Shown here: in pieces, positions 33,850 through 42,675 of the stretch
Position numbering within the stretch: position 1 is the first letter of the stretch
How the letters are laid out: every line of letters begins with the position of its first letter
Origin: Rhodococcus koreensis
GTDB lineage: Bacteria > Actinomycetota > Actinomycetes > Mycobacteriales > Mycobacteriaceae
NCBI RefSeq assembly: GCF_900105905.1
Contig: NZ_FNSV01000005.1
Location: 2,666,001 to 2,730,000 of the forward strand
Length of the DNA: 64,000 nucleotides
Direction of reading: 5' to 3'
Position numbers and translations under genes: made by a program
The notes under the pieces: generated by a model
What the model was told of the DNA's origin: nothing
Seen by the model: the letters and a program-made list of their open reading frames with translations, nothing else
Databases searched by the model: none

Positions 33850-34290
33850 ATGAACGGGGTGCCGTTGTCGGTGCGGGTCAACCGCCTGTTCTCCCTCGCC
33901 CACGATCTCGACGGTCCCGAACCGGGCGAGGACACCGTCGCCGCGGGGGTGTCGCGGATCCTCGGCCGCCCCGTCGCGCCGTCCGAGATCGAGTCGTTGC
34001 GCACGAACGATCACGAGCCTCCCGAGCCCGACGTCCTGCGGGCGGTCGCACAGCACTTCCACGCCCCCGAGCAGTACCTCGCGGCCGACGGCTACCACGA
34101 CTACGACACCCTGGTCCGGTTCAAGATCGCGGTCCGGGAGGCCGGGGTGCGGCACCTGTCGATGCGATCGCTCGACGCGAGCGCGGAGCCGACCACCGCC
34201 GAGATGGAATCGCTGATCCCGCTTCTGGAGAATCTGCGGCGGAGCCACGGCCCCTTGCCGGTCGCGTCGCCGGACCCCCGTCAGACCTGA
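33850..34290 (+). CDS. EspR-like small regulator
   Basis: The protein has 146 residues. The pattern VRVNRLFSLA, then the helix-turn-helix region ending in LRTNDHEPPEPDVLRAVAQHF, then DYDTLVRFKIAVREAGVRHLSMRSL and an ENLRR end resembles mycobacterial EspR (132 residues). EspR is an XRE-like nucleoid-associated regulator that dimerises through its C-terminus. The ATG overlaps the stop of the -1 extension of the preceding gene. It converges with, and overlaps by 10 bp, the membrane-protein gene at 34281. A DNA-binding role is likely; the targets are unknown. Confidence 0.7.
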   Translation: MNGVPLSVRVNRLFSLAHDLDGPEPGEDTVAAGVSRILGRPVAPSEIESLRTNDHEPPEPDVLRAVAQHFHAPEQYLAADGYHDYDTLVRFKIAVREAGVRHLSMRSLDASAEPTTAEMESLIPLLENLRRSHGPLPVASPDPRQT

Positions 34291-35462
34291 GCGGGGACGC
34301 GCGCCGACGGGTCCTCGGGTCCGCCGAACTGCGGGAGGCGCCGCGCCCACAGGGCGGCCGCCACACGCTCGCCGTCCGTCCAGTGGTCGGCCAGCTGCGC
34401 CAGTTCCCACGGTTCGCCGCCGACGTCGGTCGCGAACCGGTGCGTCGTCCCGCCCGTGCCGTGCGCCGGGTGGCCGGCGCTGCGGGCCAGGCACGCGAGG
34501 TGCAGTCGCGCCGCCGTGACCACCGGTGGTGCGCTGCCGGTGAGGTCGCCGAGTTCGACCACGACGTGCCGGTCGAGGACCATGATCGCGTCGCGGATCT
34601 CGACGCTCATCCGGTCCAGCCGGCCGCGGGCGGACAGCGCCCGGCGGTCGGCCGGACGCAGTTCCAGGACCACTTCGGGGACCGCGCCCGTCAGGGTCCG
34701 CCACATCGGCTGCAGCCGGCGAGTGACCCGTCGCGACCGCCACCGGTGACCGAGCGCCCGGATCACCGGTCCCGCCGAGATGATCGCGCCCGCCGACACG
34801 ACGAGCACGCGGATGAACGCCCCCGAGTCGCTGTGCGATTCAGTCAGTGCGTTGTCTTCGCTGACGGCGTTGACCACCCCGGTTGTCATGACGACACCCA
34901 TGTCGAACACCTCGAACAGCGACAGCGCGATGACGGCGAGAAACACCCGGCGCTCGTGTCCCGGAGTGGCGCTGCGCACGGCTTTCAGTGAGATCCACAG
35001 GTTGAGCGCGGCGACGGCGAGGATCGGAACGGCATACGTGATGCAGTAGGCCGCGAAGAGCCAGCCGCCCTCGTCCGCGATGGCGACACCCCGCGACCGC
35101 GCCGGGGTGCTGAGGGCGATGAGGATCGCCCCCGCGACGAGGCACACCGACAGCGACACGACGTGGATGCGGGGTAGACGCGCCGGGCCGAGCGCCCACG
35201 CGGAGAAGAGACTGATCAGCGACGCCGCGGTGAGGATGATGCAGACGTTGCTGAGGGTGTTCGCGAATCCGTACCCGAACCAGAGGTCGAGCCAGTGCTG
35301 CGCCAGCGACCGCTGGAGGACCAGGGAGAGCGAGGCGAAGACGAGGGCGGCGTTCATCCGGCGTTCGGCGACCGTCGACCGGACCAGGGCCACGCGCAGG
35401 AGGGTCGTCCCCCAGACGACGGCGAGCAGCGGCCAGCTCACGTAGGTGGGCGGTTCGTACAC
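34281..35462 (-). CDS. Polytopic membrane protein (MAB_1171c-like)
   Basis: The protein has 393 residues when started at GTG 35462, 4 bp after the preceding stop; a longer start at 35504 would overlap it. The first 250 residues contain about seven transmembrane helices (VSWPLLAVVWGTTLL, VCIILTAASLISLFSAWAL, VVSLSVCLVAGAILIAL and others). A cytoplasmic C-terminal domain of about 150 residues follows (VVLELRPADRRALSARGRLDRMSVEIRDA split over that region). Such proteins are annotated as putative transporters of unknown substrate and commonly sit beside ImmA/IrrE peptidases and HTH regulators in actinobacteria. Confidence 0.7.
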   Translation of the reverse strand: MYEPPTYVSWPLLAVVWGTTLLRVALVRSTVAERRMNAALVFASLSLVLQRSLAQHWLDLWFGYGFANTLSNVCIILTAASLISLFSAWALGPARLPRIHVVSLSVCLVAGAILIALSTPARSRGVAIADEGGWLFAAYCITYAVPILAVAALNLWISLKAVRSATPGHERRVFLAVIALSLFEVFDMGVVMTTGVVNAVSEDNALTESHSDSGAFIRVLVVSAGAIISAGPVIRALGHRWRSRRVTRRLQPMWRTLTGAVPEVVLELRPADRRALSARGRLDRMSVEIRDAIMVLDRHVVVELGDLTGSAPPVVTAARLHLACLARSAGHPAHGTGGTTHRFATDVGGEPWELAQLADHWTDGERVAAALWARRLPQFGGPEDPSARVPAQV

Positions 35463-35466
35463 GGCG

Positions 35467-35988
35467 TCAGAACGTTCCGAGCATCCGCGACACCCGTGCG
35501 TCACCGGCGGTGTCGCCGCCCGTCGTCACGCGGCGGCCCGCCATGATGAGGGTGGCGAGCAGTTCCGCCTCGTATTCCTGATCGTTCGAATAGTTGGACC
35601 GGCCGAGCATCTTGACCACGCCTGTCGTGTCGACCGACGGCGCGGCCACCGACAGCACCGTCGAGTCGACCGAGGTGTCCCCGATCGTGTCGCGGTCGTG
35701 GCCGAGTTCCATGTGCGCCAGTTCGTGGCAGATGATGTGGGTGGCGTGCACGTCCGACATCCCTGTCGCGTAAAGGATCACGTCGTCCTCGGCCCGTGCG
35801 AGCCAGAGTCCGGAATGTCCGCCCTGGACCAGGGCGTGCGACACGGGGACCAGGTGGATCGGGCGACCCCGGCGGGCTGCGACACCGCCGATCAGCTGAT
35901 CCCTGTTCCAGGGCACAGGAATACCCATCTCCGCCACGATCCGGCGAAGATGGTTGCTGGGTCGTCGCGACGGCCGCGAGATTCGCAC
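35467..35988 (-). CDS. ImmA/IrrE-family metallopeptidase
   Basis: The protein has 173 residues from GTG 35988, chosen for GGAGGT 7 nt upstream; an earlier GTG at 36039 lacks a site. The zinc motif HELAHMELGH (H88, E89, H92) is intact, with RGRPIHLVPV and GHSGLWLAR before it. ImmA/IrrE peptidases cleave an HTH repressor to trigger a response, as ImmA cleaves ImmR in Bacillus. The XRE protein at 33135 or the EspR-like protein at 33850 are natural candidate substrates. It is 4 bp from the membrane-protein gene in an operon. Confidence 0.88.
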   Translation of the reverse strand: MRISRPSRRPSNHLRRIVAEMGIPVPWNRDQLIGGVAARRGRPIHLVPVSHALVQGGHSGLWLARAEDDVILYATGMSDVHATHIICHELAHMELGHDRDTIGDTSVDSTVLSVAAPSVDTTGVVKMLGRSNYSNDQEYEAELLATLIMAGRRVTTGGDTAGDARVSRMLGTF

Positions 35989-36491
35989 TGGAACACCTCC
36001 GAACGGCCATAATCCTAGGCTGTCGGCGTTCGAGGTCACGACATGTGGGCGATTTCACCTACCCGGTTGACGAATACCCCTCATGTGTCGGTAGATTGGC
36101 AACCGGCACCTCGAGTGCCGCGAGCACCTGTCGCCCCTCCCCCCCTGTGGGCGCCAGGTTGGTGGCGGGGTCAACCCCCCCTGTACCCCGCCACCCAGCT
36201 CGGCACTTCTCTCCACGCAGCGGCTCGTCGCCCGCGGAACACACCCCTCGTTCGGAGTTCCGGACCACCCTTGCGTGAAGCTCGGCGTTCGCTGCAGATT
36301 AGCTGCTGCGTGCCATGTTCCGATATCTAATCACACCGGCGACATATAAGCGACACGAGAGCAATACACACCGGACAGGTCGGCAACACTGGCACCGCCC
36401 GCCACTTCCGTCACAGCGTTCCCGGCCTGCTTCCGGCTACCCTGTCGTGCGTGCGGAGACAATCCCCCCAGCAGCCGACGCGAAGCGGACG
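35989..36491. promoter_or_regulatory. 503-bp divergent spacer
   Basis: No gene is supported. It contains a hairpin with 10-bp perfect arms, GGTGGCGGGG/CCCCGCCACC, at 36161-36195. A relatively AT-rich tract (ATATCTAATCACACC, then GACATATAAGCG) lies near 36322-36356 and probably holds the promoter of the 36492 gene. Confidence 0.4.
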
Positions 36492-37793
36492 ATGAGCGAA
36501 TTCCACGGACACGGCCACGGCCATGGACACGGCCACAGCGACGGACCGGCCCCGATGGGCCCCGTCGCCGCCAAGGTGGTCGTCGGGCTCCTCATCGCCA
36601 TCGGTGTCGCGGTACTCATCGGCGCCGTCGCGTTGTGGCCCGGCAAGCCGAGCGTCGACGTCGAGCAGCCGTTCCAGAGCGCCCAGGGCGGTGCCGTCGT
36701 CACGGAGTCGGGCACGGTCACGATGCAGAACATCGGCGACTGCGGGAGCCCGTCGGCCGGGCGGGTCTTCACCGGCGCACCGCTGCCCGCGCCCGCCGGC
36801 GCCTACGAGTGCCAGCGCAGCATCGTCGACATCGAGTCCGGTCCCAACACCGGCACCCAGACGCTGCTCGAGATCATCCCCGGCCCCGGCCAGCCCGACC
36901 TCCGCGTGGGCGAAAACATCCGGCTGTCCCGCCAAACGGATGTGAACGGCACGACGGAATACTCGTTCGAGGACTACGCCCGCGGTCTGCCCGTCACGCT
37001 CATCGCTCTCGCATTCGCCGTCGTCGTGATCGCGGTCGCGCGGTGGCGCGGGTTCCGGGCGCTCGTCGGCATCGTCGTCTCGTTCGGTGTGCTCGTCCTG
37101 TTCACACTTCCGGCCCTGTTGGACGGGCAACCGGCGATCCCGGTGGCGCTCGTGTCCGGCGCCGTCATCCTGTATGCCGTGCTGTATCTCGCGCACGGTG
37201 TTTCCCTGCGCACCAGTTCGGCGTTGCTGGGCACCCTCGCGTCGATGGCCCTGGCGGCGGTCCTCTCCTACGCCACCATCGAGATGACGCGCCTGACCGG
37301 GTTGTCCGAGGAGCAGAACACCAACGTTCAGACGTATATCCAGCACGTCAGCATCACCGGCCTGCTGCTGGCCGGCTTCATCATCGGCTCGCTGGGCGTG
37401 CTCAACGACGTCACCATCACGCAGGCGGCGTCGGCGTTCGAACTGGCCTCACTCGACCCGGGCGCGTCGAGGCGCCAGATCTTCGGTTCCGCGATGCGCG
37501 TCGGCCGCGATCACATCGCCAGCACGGTGTACACCCTCGTCCTCGCGTATGCCGGCGGGGCGCTGCCACTGCTGTTGCTGTTCAGTGTGGCGGGGCGGTC
37601 GATTCAGGACGTGCTGCTCAGCGACGCCGTGGCCATCGAGATCGTGCGTTCGGCGGTCGGCGGCATCGCGCTGGCGCTGTCGGTTCCGCTGACGACCGCG
37701 ATCGCGGTGATGCTGGCGCGCCCGATCGGCGCGGGTCCCAGCGGCAACGCGGCCGCAGTCAGGCCGTCACGGGGCGGCCGTCATTCCAAGTAA
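36492..37793 (+). CDS. YibE/F-family membrane protein
   Basis: The protein has 433 residues. The N-terminus is a run of GH repeats (five Gly-His pairs) before the first transmembrane helix (VVVGLLIAIGVAVLIGAVAL). An extracytoplasmic domain of about 110 residues follows, with two paired-looking Cys (GDCGSP, YECQRS). Seven or so further helices carry the YibE/F signature region (GSLGVLNDVTITQAASAFEL, then RVGRDHIASTVYTLVLAYAG). Members are predicted transporters or permeases of unknown substrate. The His-rich end suggests metal binding, which is inference. A strong ribosome site is not evident at ATG 36492. Confidence 0.85.
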   Translation: MSEFHGHGHGHGHGHSDGPAPMGPVAAKVVVGLLIAIGVAVLIGAVALWPGKPSVDVEQPFQSAQGGAVVTESGTVTMQNIGDCGSPSAGRVFTGAPLPAPAGAYECQRSIVDIESGPNTGTQTLLEIIPGPGQPDLRVGENIRLSRQTDVNGTTEYSFEDYARGLPVTLIALAFAVVVIAVARWRGFRALVGIVVSFGVLVLFTLPALLDGQPAIPVALVSGAVILYAVLYLAHGVSLRTSSALLGTLASMALAAVLSYATIEMTRLTGLSEEQNTNVQTYIQHVSITGLLLAGFIIGSLGVLNDVTITQAASAFELASLDPGASRRQIFGSAMRVGRDHIASTVYTLVLAYAGGALPLLLLFSVAGRSIQDVLLSDAVAIEIVRSAVGGIALALSVPLTTAIAVMLARPIGAGPSGNAAAVRPSRGGRHSK

Positions 37794-37804
37794 CGGGTAG
37801 TCCG

Positions 37805-38038
37805 CTAGCTGAAGAGTCCGACCTCCCGGAGGACGATGAAGATGATGGCGATGACCATCAGCGCGTAGACGGTCAGCATCGTCACCTTGGCCGCATGTTC
37901 GCTGGTGGGCGGGAACATCTTCAGGATCGGCTTCGTATACGCCACGAGCCGTCGTGTCTCTGCCGGCGCGGCCGCCGAAGACGGGGGAACGTTGGGAGTG
38001 CTGTGGAACTCCGCGGGATTTGCAGTCACTGCACACAT
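37805..38038 (-). CDS. Small single-pass membrane protein
   Basis: The protein has 77 residues, starting at ATG 38038 with AGAGAGG just upstream. A soluble N-terminus of about 45 residues is followed by one hydrophobic helix (VTMLTVYALMVIAIIFIVLR) and a short EVGLFS end. It lies 11 bp from the convergent YibE/F gene and follows the Hsp70-like gene on the same strand. No function is recognised. Confidence 0.55.
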   Translation of the reverse strand: MCAVTANPAEFHSTPNVPPSSAAAPAETRRLVAYTKPILKMFPPTSEHAAKVTMLTVYALMVIAIIFIVLREVGLFS

Positions 38039-38122
38039 CCTCTCTACGCCGGAACCATTCCCATCGTAGGCCCGCGGAGCGGGACCCGACACCTCGAATC
38101 GGCAGTCGGGCCCCGGCGACGT

Positions 38123-39547
38123 CTAGGTTCCGGGGAACCTGGGGAGTTCGGGCAGCTGGAACGGCGGCAGTTGGATCTGCGGCAGGCCGGGAAATATCGG
38201 CGGAGGCGGAGGCGGAGGCGGCGGCGGTGCGGGCTGCGGCTCGGGAATCCGGATCTGCGACGCCGTCTGCACGGGCGCCTCGACGGTCTCGGACGTCGGA
38301 GCCGGAGGGGGCGTCGTCGGTGACGGTGTGGCCATCTCGGTGACGACCGGCGGTTCGGTGACGAGTTGCGTGGTCACCGGCTGCGACGACCCCTCGGTGC
38401 GCGCCCACAGATTCTTTCCGTATCCGAGACCGAGGCCGATCACCGCCACCACGGCGAGCGCGGTGCCCGCCAGCGTGGCGCCCCGGATCTGGATTTTGGC
38501 CACCTGCTGACTCGGCGGCGGCGCCGCGGCGCTCAGCCACGACGGGGTGCTCGACGGCGCACCGCTGCGCGCGACCACTGCACTCGGAGCGTGCCGGGAG
38601 ACGTCCGCCTCGAACACGGCTCGAGGTGCGTACTGCGGCGGCGGGAGGACTCGGGCGACCTCGACGGCCGGCGGCACCACCTGCTGGGCGAGCAGCGCAG
38701 CACCTTGTGCCGCAACGAGTTCGGGATGGTCGGGAACGATGACGGGCAACCCGAGCCACGACTGCAGCACCGTGCGCACGAGGGGAATGCGCGCACCGCC
38801 ACCGGTGAGCACCACGGCATCCGGGTTCCGTCCCGACCGCGTGATCACGTCGCGGGCGAGGCGCGCCGACGATTCGACGGTGACACCGATGAGCGAGTCG
38901 AAGACGTCGCGCGACAACAGCAGCAGACCGCCCTCGCCGGGCACGGCGACGGCGCCGCCGGTGGAGAGCCGCTCCTTCGCCTCGCGGCAGCGGAGGTCGA
39001 GCGCCAGGCTCGCGGCCGCGTCGCGGGGCGCCTCGATGCGGTTGTTCTCCAACTGGTTGGCACGAACCATCCGGCCGAAGACGTCGCCGCTCACCGTGTC
39101 GGTGCGGACCGTCTCGACCACCTCACCCGTCGCCCGGTCGACGACGCTCACGGTGAGCCCGGAACTGCCCAGGTCATAGAACACGAGCGTCGCGTGGTCG
39201 CCGAGGGCTCCCGAGACGTCGAGGAATTTCAGCGCGGCCGAGGCCTCGGTGACGAGTTGGTAGTTGGCGAGTTGCTGCCGGGCCATCGCCGCCTGGACGG
39301 CACCCGCCTGCGCTTCGTCGCGGTAGGCGACGCCGGTGGCGTGCACCTGCCCGGCGTCGGGTGCCCCGGCGAGGACCACGCCGATCGATTCGGCGGCCAG
39401 TTCCTCCGGCAGATCCCGGCCTGCGGCGACGACCTGGGCCCGGAAATTGGGGACGTGCCGGCTTGCGGCGTCGTCACGGTTCACGGAGTCGGGTCGCGCC
39501 AAGCGCACAGCGCTCGCACCGACCGATACACCTAGAACCGAACTCAT
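38123..39547 (-). CDS. Membrane-anchored Hsp70-like protein
   Basis: The protein has 474 residues, starting MSSVLGVSVGASAVRLARPD at 39547. The Hsp70-like domain has phosphate-2 YDLGSSGLTVS and an adenosine loop VVLTGGGARIPLV. The acidic residues of the canonical loops are partly lost, so catalysis is doubtful. One transmembrane helix (ATLAGTALAVVAVIGLGLGY) follows, then a Pro-rich outer tail with a run of ten Pro. It is the fourth protein of this design in the window and the only one not next to ini genes. The function is unknown. Confidence 0.8.
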   Translation of the reverse strand: MSSVLGVSVGASAVRLARPDSVNRDDAASRHVPNFRAQVVAAGRDLPEELAAESIGVVLAGAPDAGQVHATGVAYRDEAQAGAVQAAMARQQLANYQLVTEASAALKFLDVSGALGDHATLVFYDLGSSGLTVSVVDRATGEVVETVRTDTVSGDVFGRMVRANQLENNRIEAPRDAAASLALDLRCREAKERLSTGGAVAVPGEGGLLLLSRDVFDSLIGVTVESSARLARDVITRSGRNPDAVVLTGGGARIPLVRTVLQSWLGLPVIVPDHPELVAAQGAALLAQQVVPPAVEVARVLPPPQYAPRAVFEADVSRHAPSAVVARSGAPSSTPSWLSAAAPPPSQQVAKIQIRGATLAGTALAVVAVIGLGLGYGKNLWARTEGSSQPVTTQLVTEPPVVTEMATPSPTTPPPAPTSETVEAPVQTASQIRIPEPQPAPPPPPPPPPPIFPGLPQIQLPPFQLPELPRFPGT

Positions 39548-39662
39548 GGGCCGCCTGACTCGACTGTGCACGGGTTCGATCCGGAATCCCCCCACTCCAT
39601 GGCCCGCAGTCTAGCGAAGCGGTCCGACACGGCAACCGGGCAACCGTTCGGCGGCAGACAAC

Positions 39663-40622
39663 TCAGAAGTTGCTCGCGATGATCACTCCCGGGATGCCCG
39701 TACCCAGCGGCACGAATGCGCACGGCGGCACGACCACGTGGGCGGGATCGAGCGTGTTGAGCACCAGTTGCTGGGAGTACGGGTCGTAGGGCAGGTTGAA
39801 ATGTCCGGTCTGATCGATCGGGCACAGGTCCTGGACGAGGATGTTGGTGGCACCGGGGTCGTGCAGCGCGACGTTGGTGTACGGCTGGATCACCTCGTCG
39901 TAGCGCGTCCCGATCGTGGTGTATTCGGCGCCGGGGACGGTGTCACCGCCGGCATTGAGTGCGGTGAGGAACGGTGATCCCTGCACCTGTTCGGCGAGCG
40001 CCTCCGAACCGATCGCTTCGATCAGTTCGGTGCCCCCGGGAACGGATGTCACCGCCGTCGCGATCCCGAAGAACGTTCCCCCGTAGGTGGGCGACGCCAG
40101 ACCGATCCAGCGGTGCACCTTCGACGCTCCGCCGAGCCTGTTGACGTAGTACCGCGCCACCGTCGCGCCTTGCGAGTGCCCGATCAGGTCGACCTCGTCC
40201 GCACCGGTCGCGGACAGTACGTCGTCGACGAACACCTCCAGTTCGGCCGCTCCCTGGGTCATCGTCTGCATCCCGAAGTGTTCGGTGCCCGGTTTCCGTC
40301 CGTAGTTCAGAGCGAACACGCAGTAGCCGGCAGCTTTCAGTTTCGGGCTCAATCCGGCCCAGTTCGAGTAGGCACTGCCGTCGCTCCCGTGAACCAGAAT
40401 CACGGGATGGGGGTGCGCGGGACCGGGTCGGCACGAGAAGTCATTGGTCCCCGGCGGCGCGGAATGCGGATGGTGCTTCGCATACGCGATCGCGGTGCCG
40501 GCGTCGGATTGCGGAGGCCCCGGCAGGGTCGGGACTTCCGCCGCGTGAGCGGGCGCGGCGCCGAGCAGGCAGATCACGGCAGCGAGGAGTGCGAGCAGGG
40601 ATCCGTGACGTGCCTTCGACAT
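39663..40622 (-). CDS. Secreted class-2-type lipase/esterase
   Basis: The protein has 319 residues. The signal peptide is MSKARHGSLLALLAAVICLL with cleavage near AHAAE. The alpha/beta-hydrolase core has PVILVHGSDGS (oxyanion region), the nucleophile elbow GHSQG, and likely an acid and a histidine in the later DPGATN and DQTGHFNLP segments. The layout matches bacterial triacylglycerol lipases of the EstA/LipA class-2 kind found in Rhodococcus and Nocardia. It should be secreted and hydrolyse acyl esters. Confidence 0.85.
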   Translation of the reverse strand: MSKARHGSLLALLAAVICLLGAAPAHAAEVPTLPGPPQSDAGTAIAYAKHHPHSAPPGTNDFSCRPGPAHPHPVILVHGSDGSAYSNWAGLSPKLKAAGYCVFALNYGRKPGTEHFGMQTMTQGAAELEVFVDDVLSATGADEVDLIGHSQGATVARYYVNRLGGASKVHRWIGLASPTYGGTFFGIATAVTSVPGGTELIEAIGSEALAEQVQGSPFLTALNAGGDTVPGAEYTTIGTRYDEVIQPYTNVALHDPGATNILVQDLCPIDQTGHFNLPYDPYSQQLVLNTLDPAHVVVPPCAFVPLGTGIPGVIIASNF

Positions 40623-40728
40623 CGCCCAGCCCTCCGTTGCGATTGGGGCTGACGCTACCGTCCGCCGATGCCGCCGGCAGTGGAGATCGTCAAACCCGTT
40701 ATCGCGGGGGCCGCCAGGTCACGAGTCG

Positions 40729-42051
40729 TTATCCCCTGCCGAGCCCCCGATAGACCCACCCGGCCGTGCGCCAGTCCTCGGCGTCGAGGCAGTTGCGGCC
40801 GTCGACCATCACCCGAGCACGCACCACACCGTTCAGATCCTCCGGTTTCAGGGCGGCGAACTCCGCCCACTCGGTGAGGAGCAGCACCGCGTCCGCGTTG
40901 TCGCACGCCTCGACCGCCGACGTCGCGTAGTTCAGGGTCGGGAACAGCCTGCGGGAGTTGTCGAGGGCCTTCGGGTCGTAGACGCTGACGACGGCCCCGT
41001 GCAACTGCATCATTCCCGCGACGTTGAGTGCCGGGGAGTCGCGGACGTCGTCGGATTCCGGTTTGAACGCCGCGCCGAGGACGGCCACGTTGGCGCCGAG
41101 CAGCGACCCTCCGCACGCCTGCGCCGCCAACTCCACCATCCGGGTGCGCCGGCGCATGTTGATGCTGTCGACCTCCCGCAAGAAGTGCAGTGCCTGGTTC
41201 GCACCGAGCTCACCGGCCCGGGCCATGAACGCGCGGATGTCCTTGGGCAGGCAGCCGCCGCCGAAGCCGAGACCGGCGTTGAGGAACCGGCGGCCGATCC
41301 GCGCGTCGTAGCCGAGGGCGTCGGCGAGTTGGGTGACGTCGGCGCCGGTGGCCTCGCACACCTCGGAGATGGCGTTGATGAAGGAGATCTTGGTGGCGAG
41401 GAACGCGTTGGCCGAGACCTTGACCAGTTCCGCGGTGGCGAGGTCGGTGACCAGGAACGGAATGTCCTCGCCGAGCAGCCGGGCGTACAGCTCACGCAAC
41501 TCGGCCTCGGCGCGTCCGGGGCGCAGGCGGTCCACGCCCAGCACCATCCGGTCGGGGTGCAGGGTGTCCTCGACGGCGAAGCCCTCCCGCAGGAACTCCG
41601 GGTTCCACGCCACCTCCACGGCGTCACCCGCCGGCGCGAGCGCGCGGGCCCGCGCCCCCAGATCGGCCGCCGTCCCGACGGGAACGGTCGACTTGCCGAC
41701 GATGACGGCGGGGCGATCGAGCATCGGCGCGAGGGTGTCGATCACCGAATGCACGTGCCGCAGGTCCGCGCCGTACTCCCCCTTCTTCTGCGGGGTGCCG
41801 ACGCCGAGGAAATGGAGGTCCGCGAACTCCGCGGCCTCACGGTACGACGTGGTGAAGTGCAGTCGGCCGGCGTCGATGTTCCGGCGCAGGACGTCCGCGA
41901 GCCCCGGCTCGTAGAACGGCACCTCTCCGGACGAGAGTTTCGCCACTTTTCCGGGGTCGATGTCGACGCCCAGGACGTCGTGACCCAGCTCCGCCATACA
42001 GGCGGCGTGGGTGGCTCCCAGGTATCCGGTTCCAAACACGGTGCAGCGCAT
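40729..42051 (-). CDS. ugd: UDP-glucose 6-dehydrogenase
   Basis: The protein has 440 residues, starting MRCTVFGTGYLGATHAACMA at 42051. The Rossmann GxGYxG motif and GVDIDPGKVAKL bind NAD. The catalytic Cys lies in GFGGGCLPKDI, and KPESDDVRDSPAL marks the UDP-binding domain. It oxidises UDP-glucose to UDP-glucuronate, a precursor of acidic exopolysaccharides. It is divergent from a tyrosine phosphatase gene and close to a tyrosine autokinase gene, both typical exopolysaccharide control genes. Confidence 0.93.
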   Translation of the reverse strand: MRCTVFGTGYLGATHAACMAELGHDVLGVDIDPGKVAKLSSGEVPFYEPGLADVLRRNIDAGRLHFTTSYREAAEFADLHFLGVGTPQKKGEYGADLRHVHSVIDTLAPMLDRPAVIVGKSTVPVGTAADLGARARALAPAGDAVEVAWNPEFLREGFAVEDTLHPDRMVLGVDRLRPGRAEAELRELYARLLGEDIPFLVTDLATAELVKVSANAFLATKISFINAISEVCEATGADVTQLADALGYDARIGRRFLNAGLGFGGGCLPKDIRAFMARAGELGANQALHFLREVDSINMRRRTRMVELAAQACGGSLLGANVAVLGAAFKPESDDVRDSPALNVAGMMQLHGAVVSVYDPKALDNSRRLFPTLNYATSAVEACDNADAVLLLTEWAEFAALKPEDLNGVVRARVMVDGRNCLDAEDWRTAGWVYRGLGRG

Positions 42052-42156
42052 GCACCCTTGATAACCAGTGCAGGTGAGCGCGATATTTACCCGGCAGATG
42101 TTCGAAGCCAACAGTGCGTGTACGGACGGTGCGGGGCGAGACCCTATGCTTCGCCC

Positions 42157-42675
42157 ATGCATGTTCTCTTCGTCTGCACCGGAAACGTCTGTCGCTCCCC
42201 AACGGCCGAGCGCCTCGCAGTGGCATACGCCGAGGAGCTCGGGATCACCGACCTGACCGCCGAAAGTGCAGGTACACGCGCCGCCGTCGGACGCCCGATG
42301 GAACCGACGGCCGCGCAAGTCCTCGAAGGGCTCGGCGGTGATCCGAGCGATTTCACCGCGCGGATGCTCACCGCCGATCTGGCGGCAGAGGCCGATCTGG
42401 TGTTGACGATGACCGAGCGTCAGCGCGAGAAGGTGCTCGCACTGGCACCTGAACAGTTGAAGAAGACGTTCACCCTGAAGGAGGCCGCCCGTCTGGCCGA
42501 GGCAGCGGATGCGAAGTCGGTGGCCGACCTGGCTGCTGCGCGTCCCAGACACAAGGCAGGCGAGTCCCCGGAGGACGTTCCGGACCCGATGGGGCAGGAC
42601 GAGGACACGTTCCTGACCATCGGGTCCGAGATCGCCGATCTACTGGGTGTGGTCGCGCGGAGCATCCGTCTCTGA
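42157..42675 (+). CDS. Low-molecular-weight protein tyrosine phosphatase
   Basis: The protein has 172 residues. The signature loop CTGNVCRS (C7, R13) is complete, and DPMGQDEDTF supplies the likely general-acid Asp. Such enzymes (Wzb/PtpA type) dephosphorylate tyrosine autokinases that control polysaccharide export. The kinase gene at 42640 converges on it with a 36-bp overlap of the coding ends. A secretory signal is absent. Confidence 0.92.
   Translation: MHVLFVCTGNVCRSPTAERLAVAYAEELGITDLTAESAGTRAAVGRPMEPTAAQVLEGLGGDPSDFTARMLTADLAAEADLVLTMTERQREKVLALAPEQLKKTFTLKEAARLAEAADAKSVADLAAARPRHKAGESPEDVPDPMGQDEDTFLTIGSEIADLLGVVARSIRL

Noticed and set aside
39560..39600. tRNA-like stretch CACGGGTTCGATCCGGA
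   Set aside because: The T-loop-like bases are not flanked by a pairing T-stem and no matching acceptor or anticodon arms could be folded.
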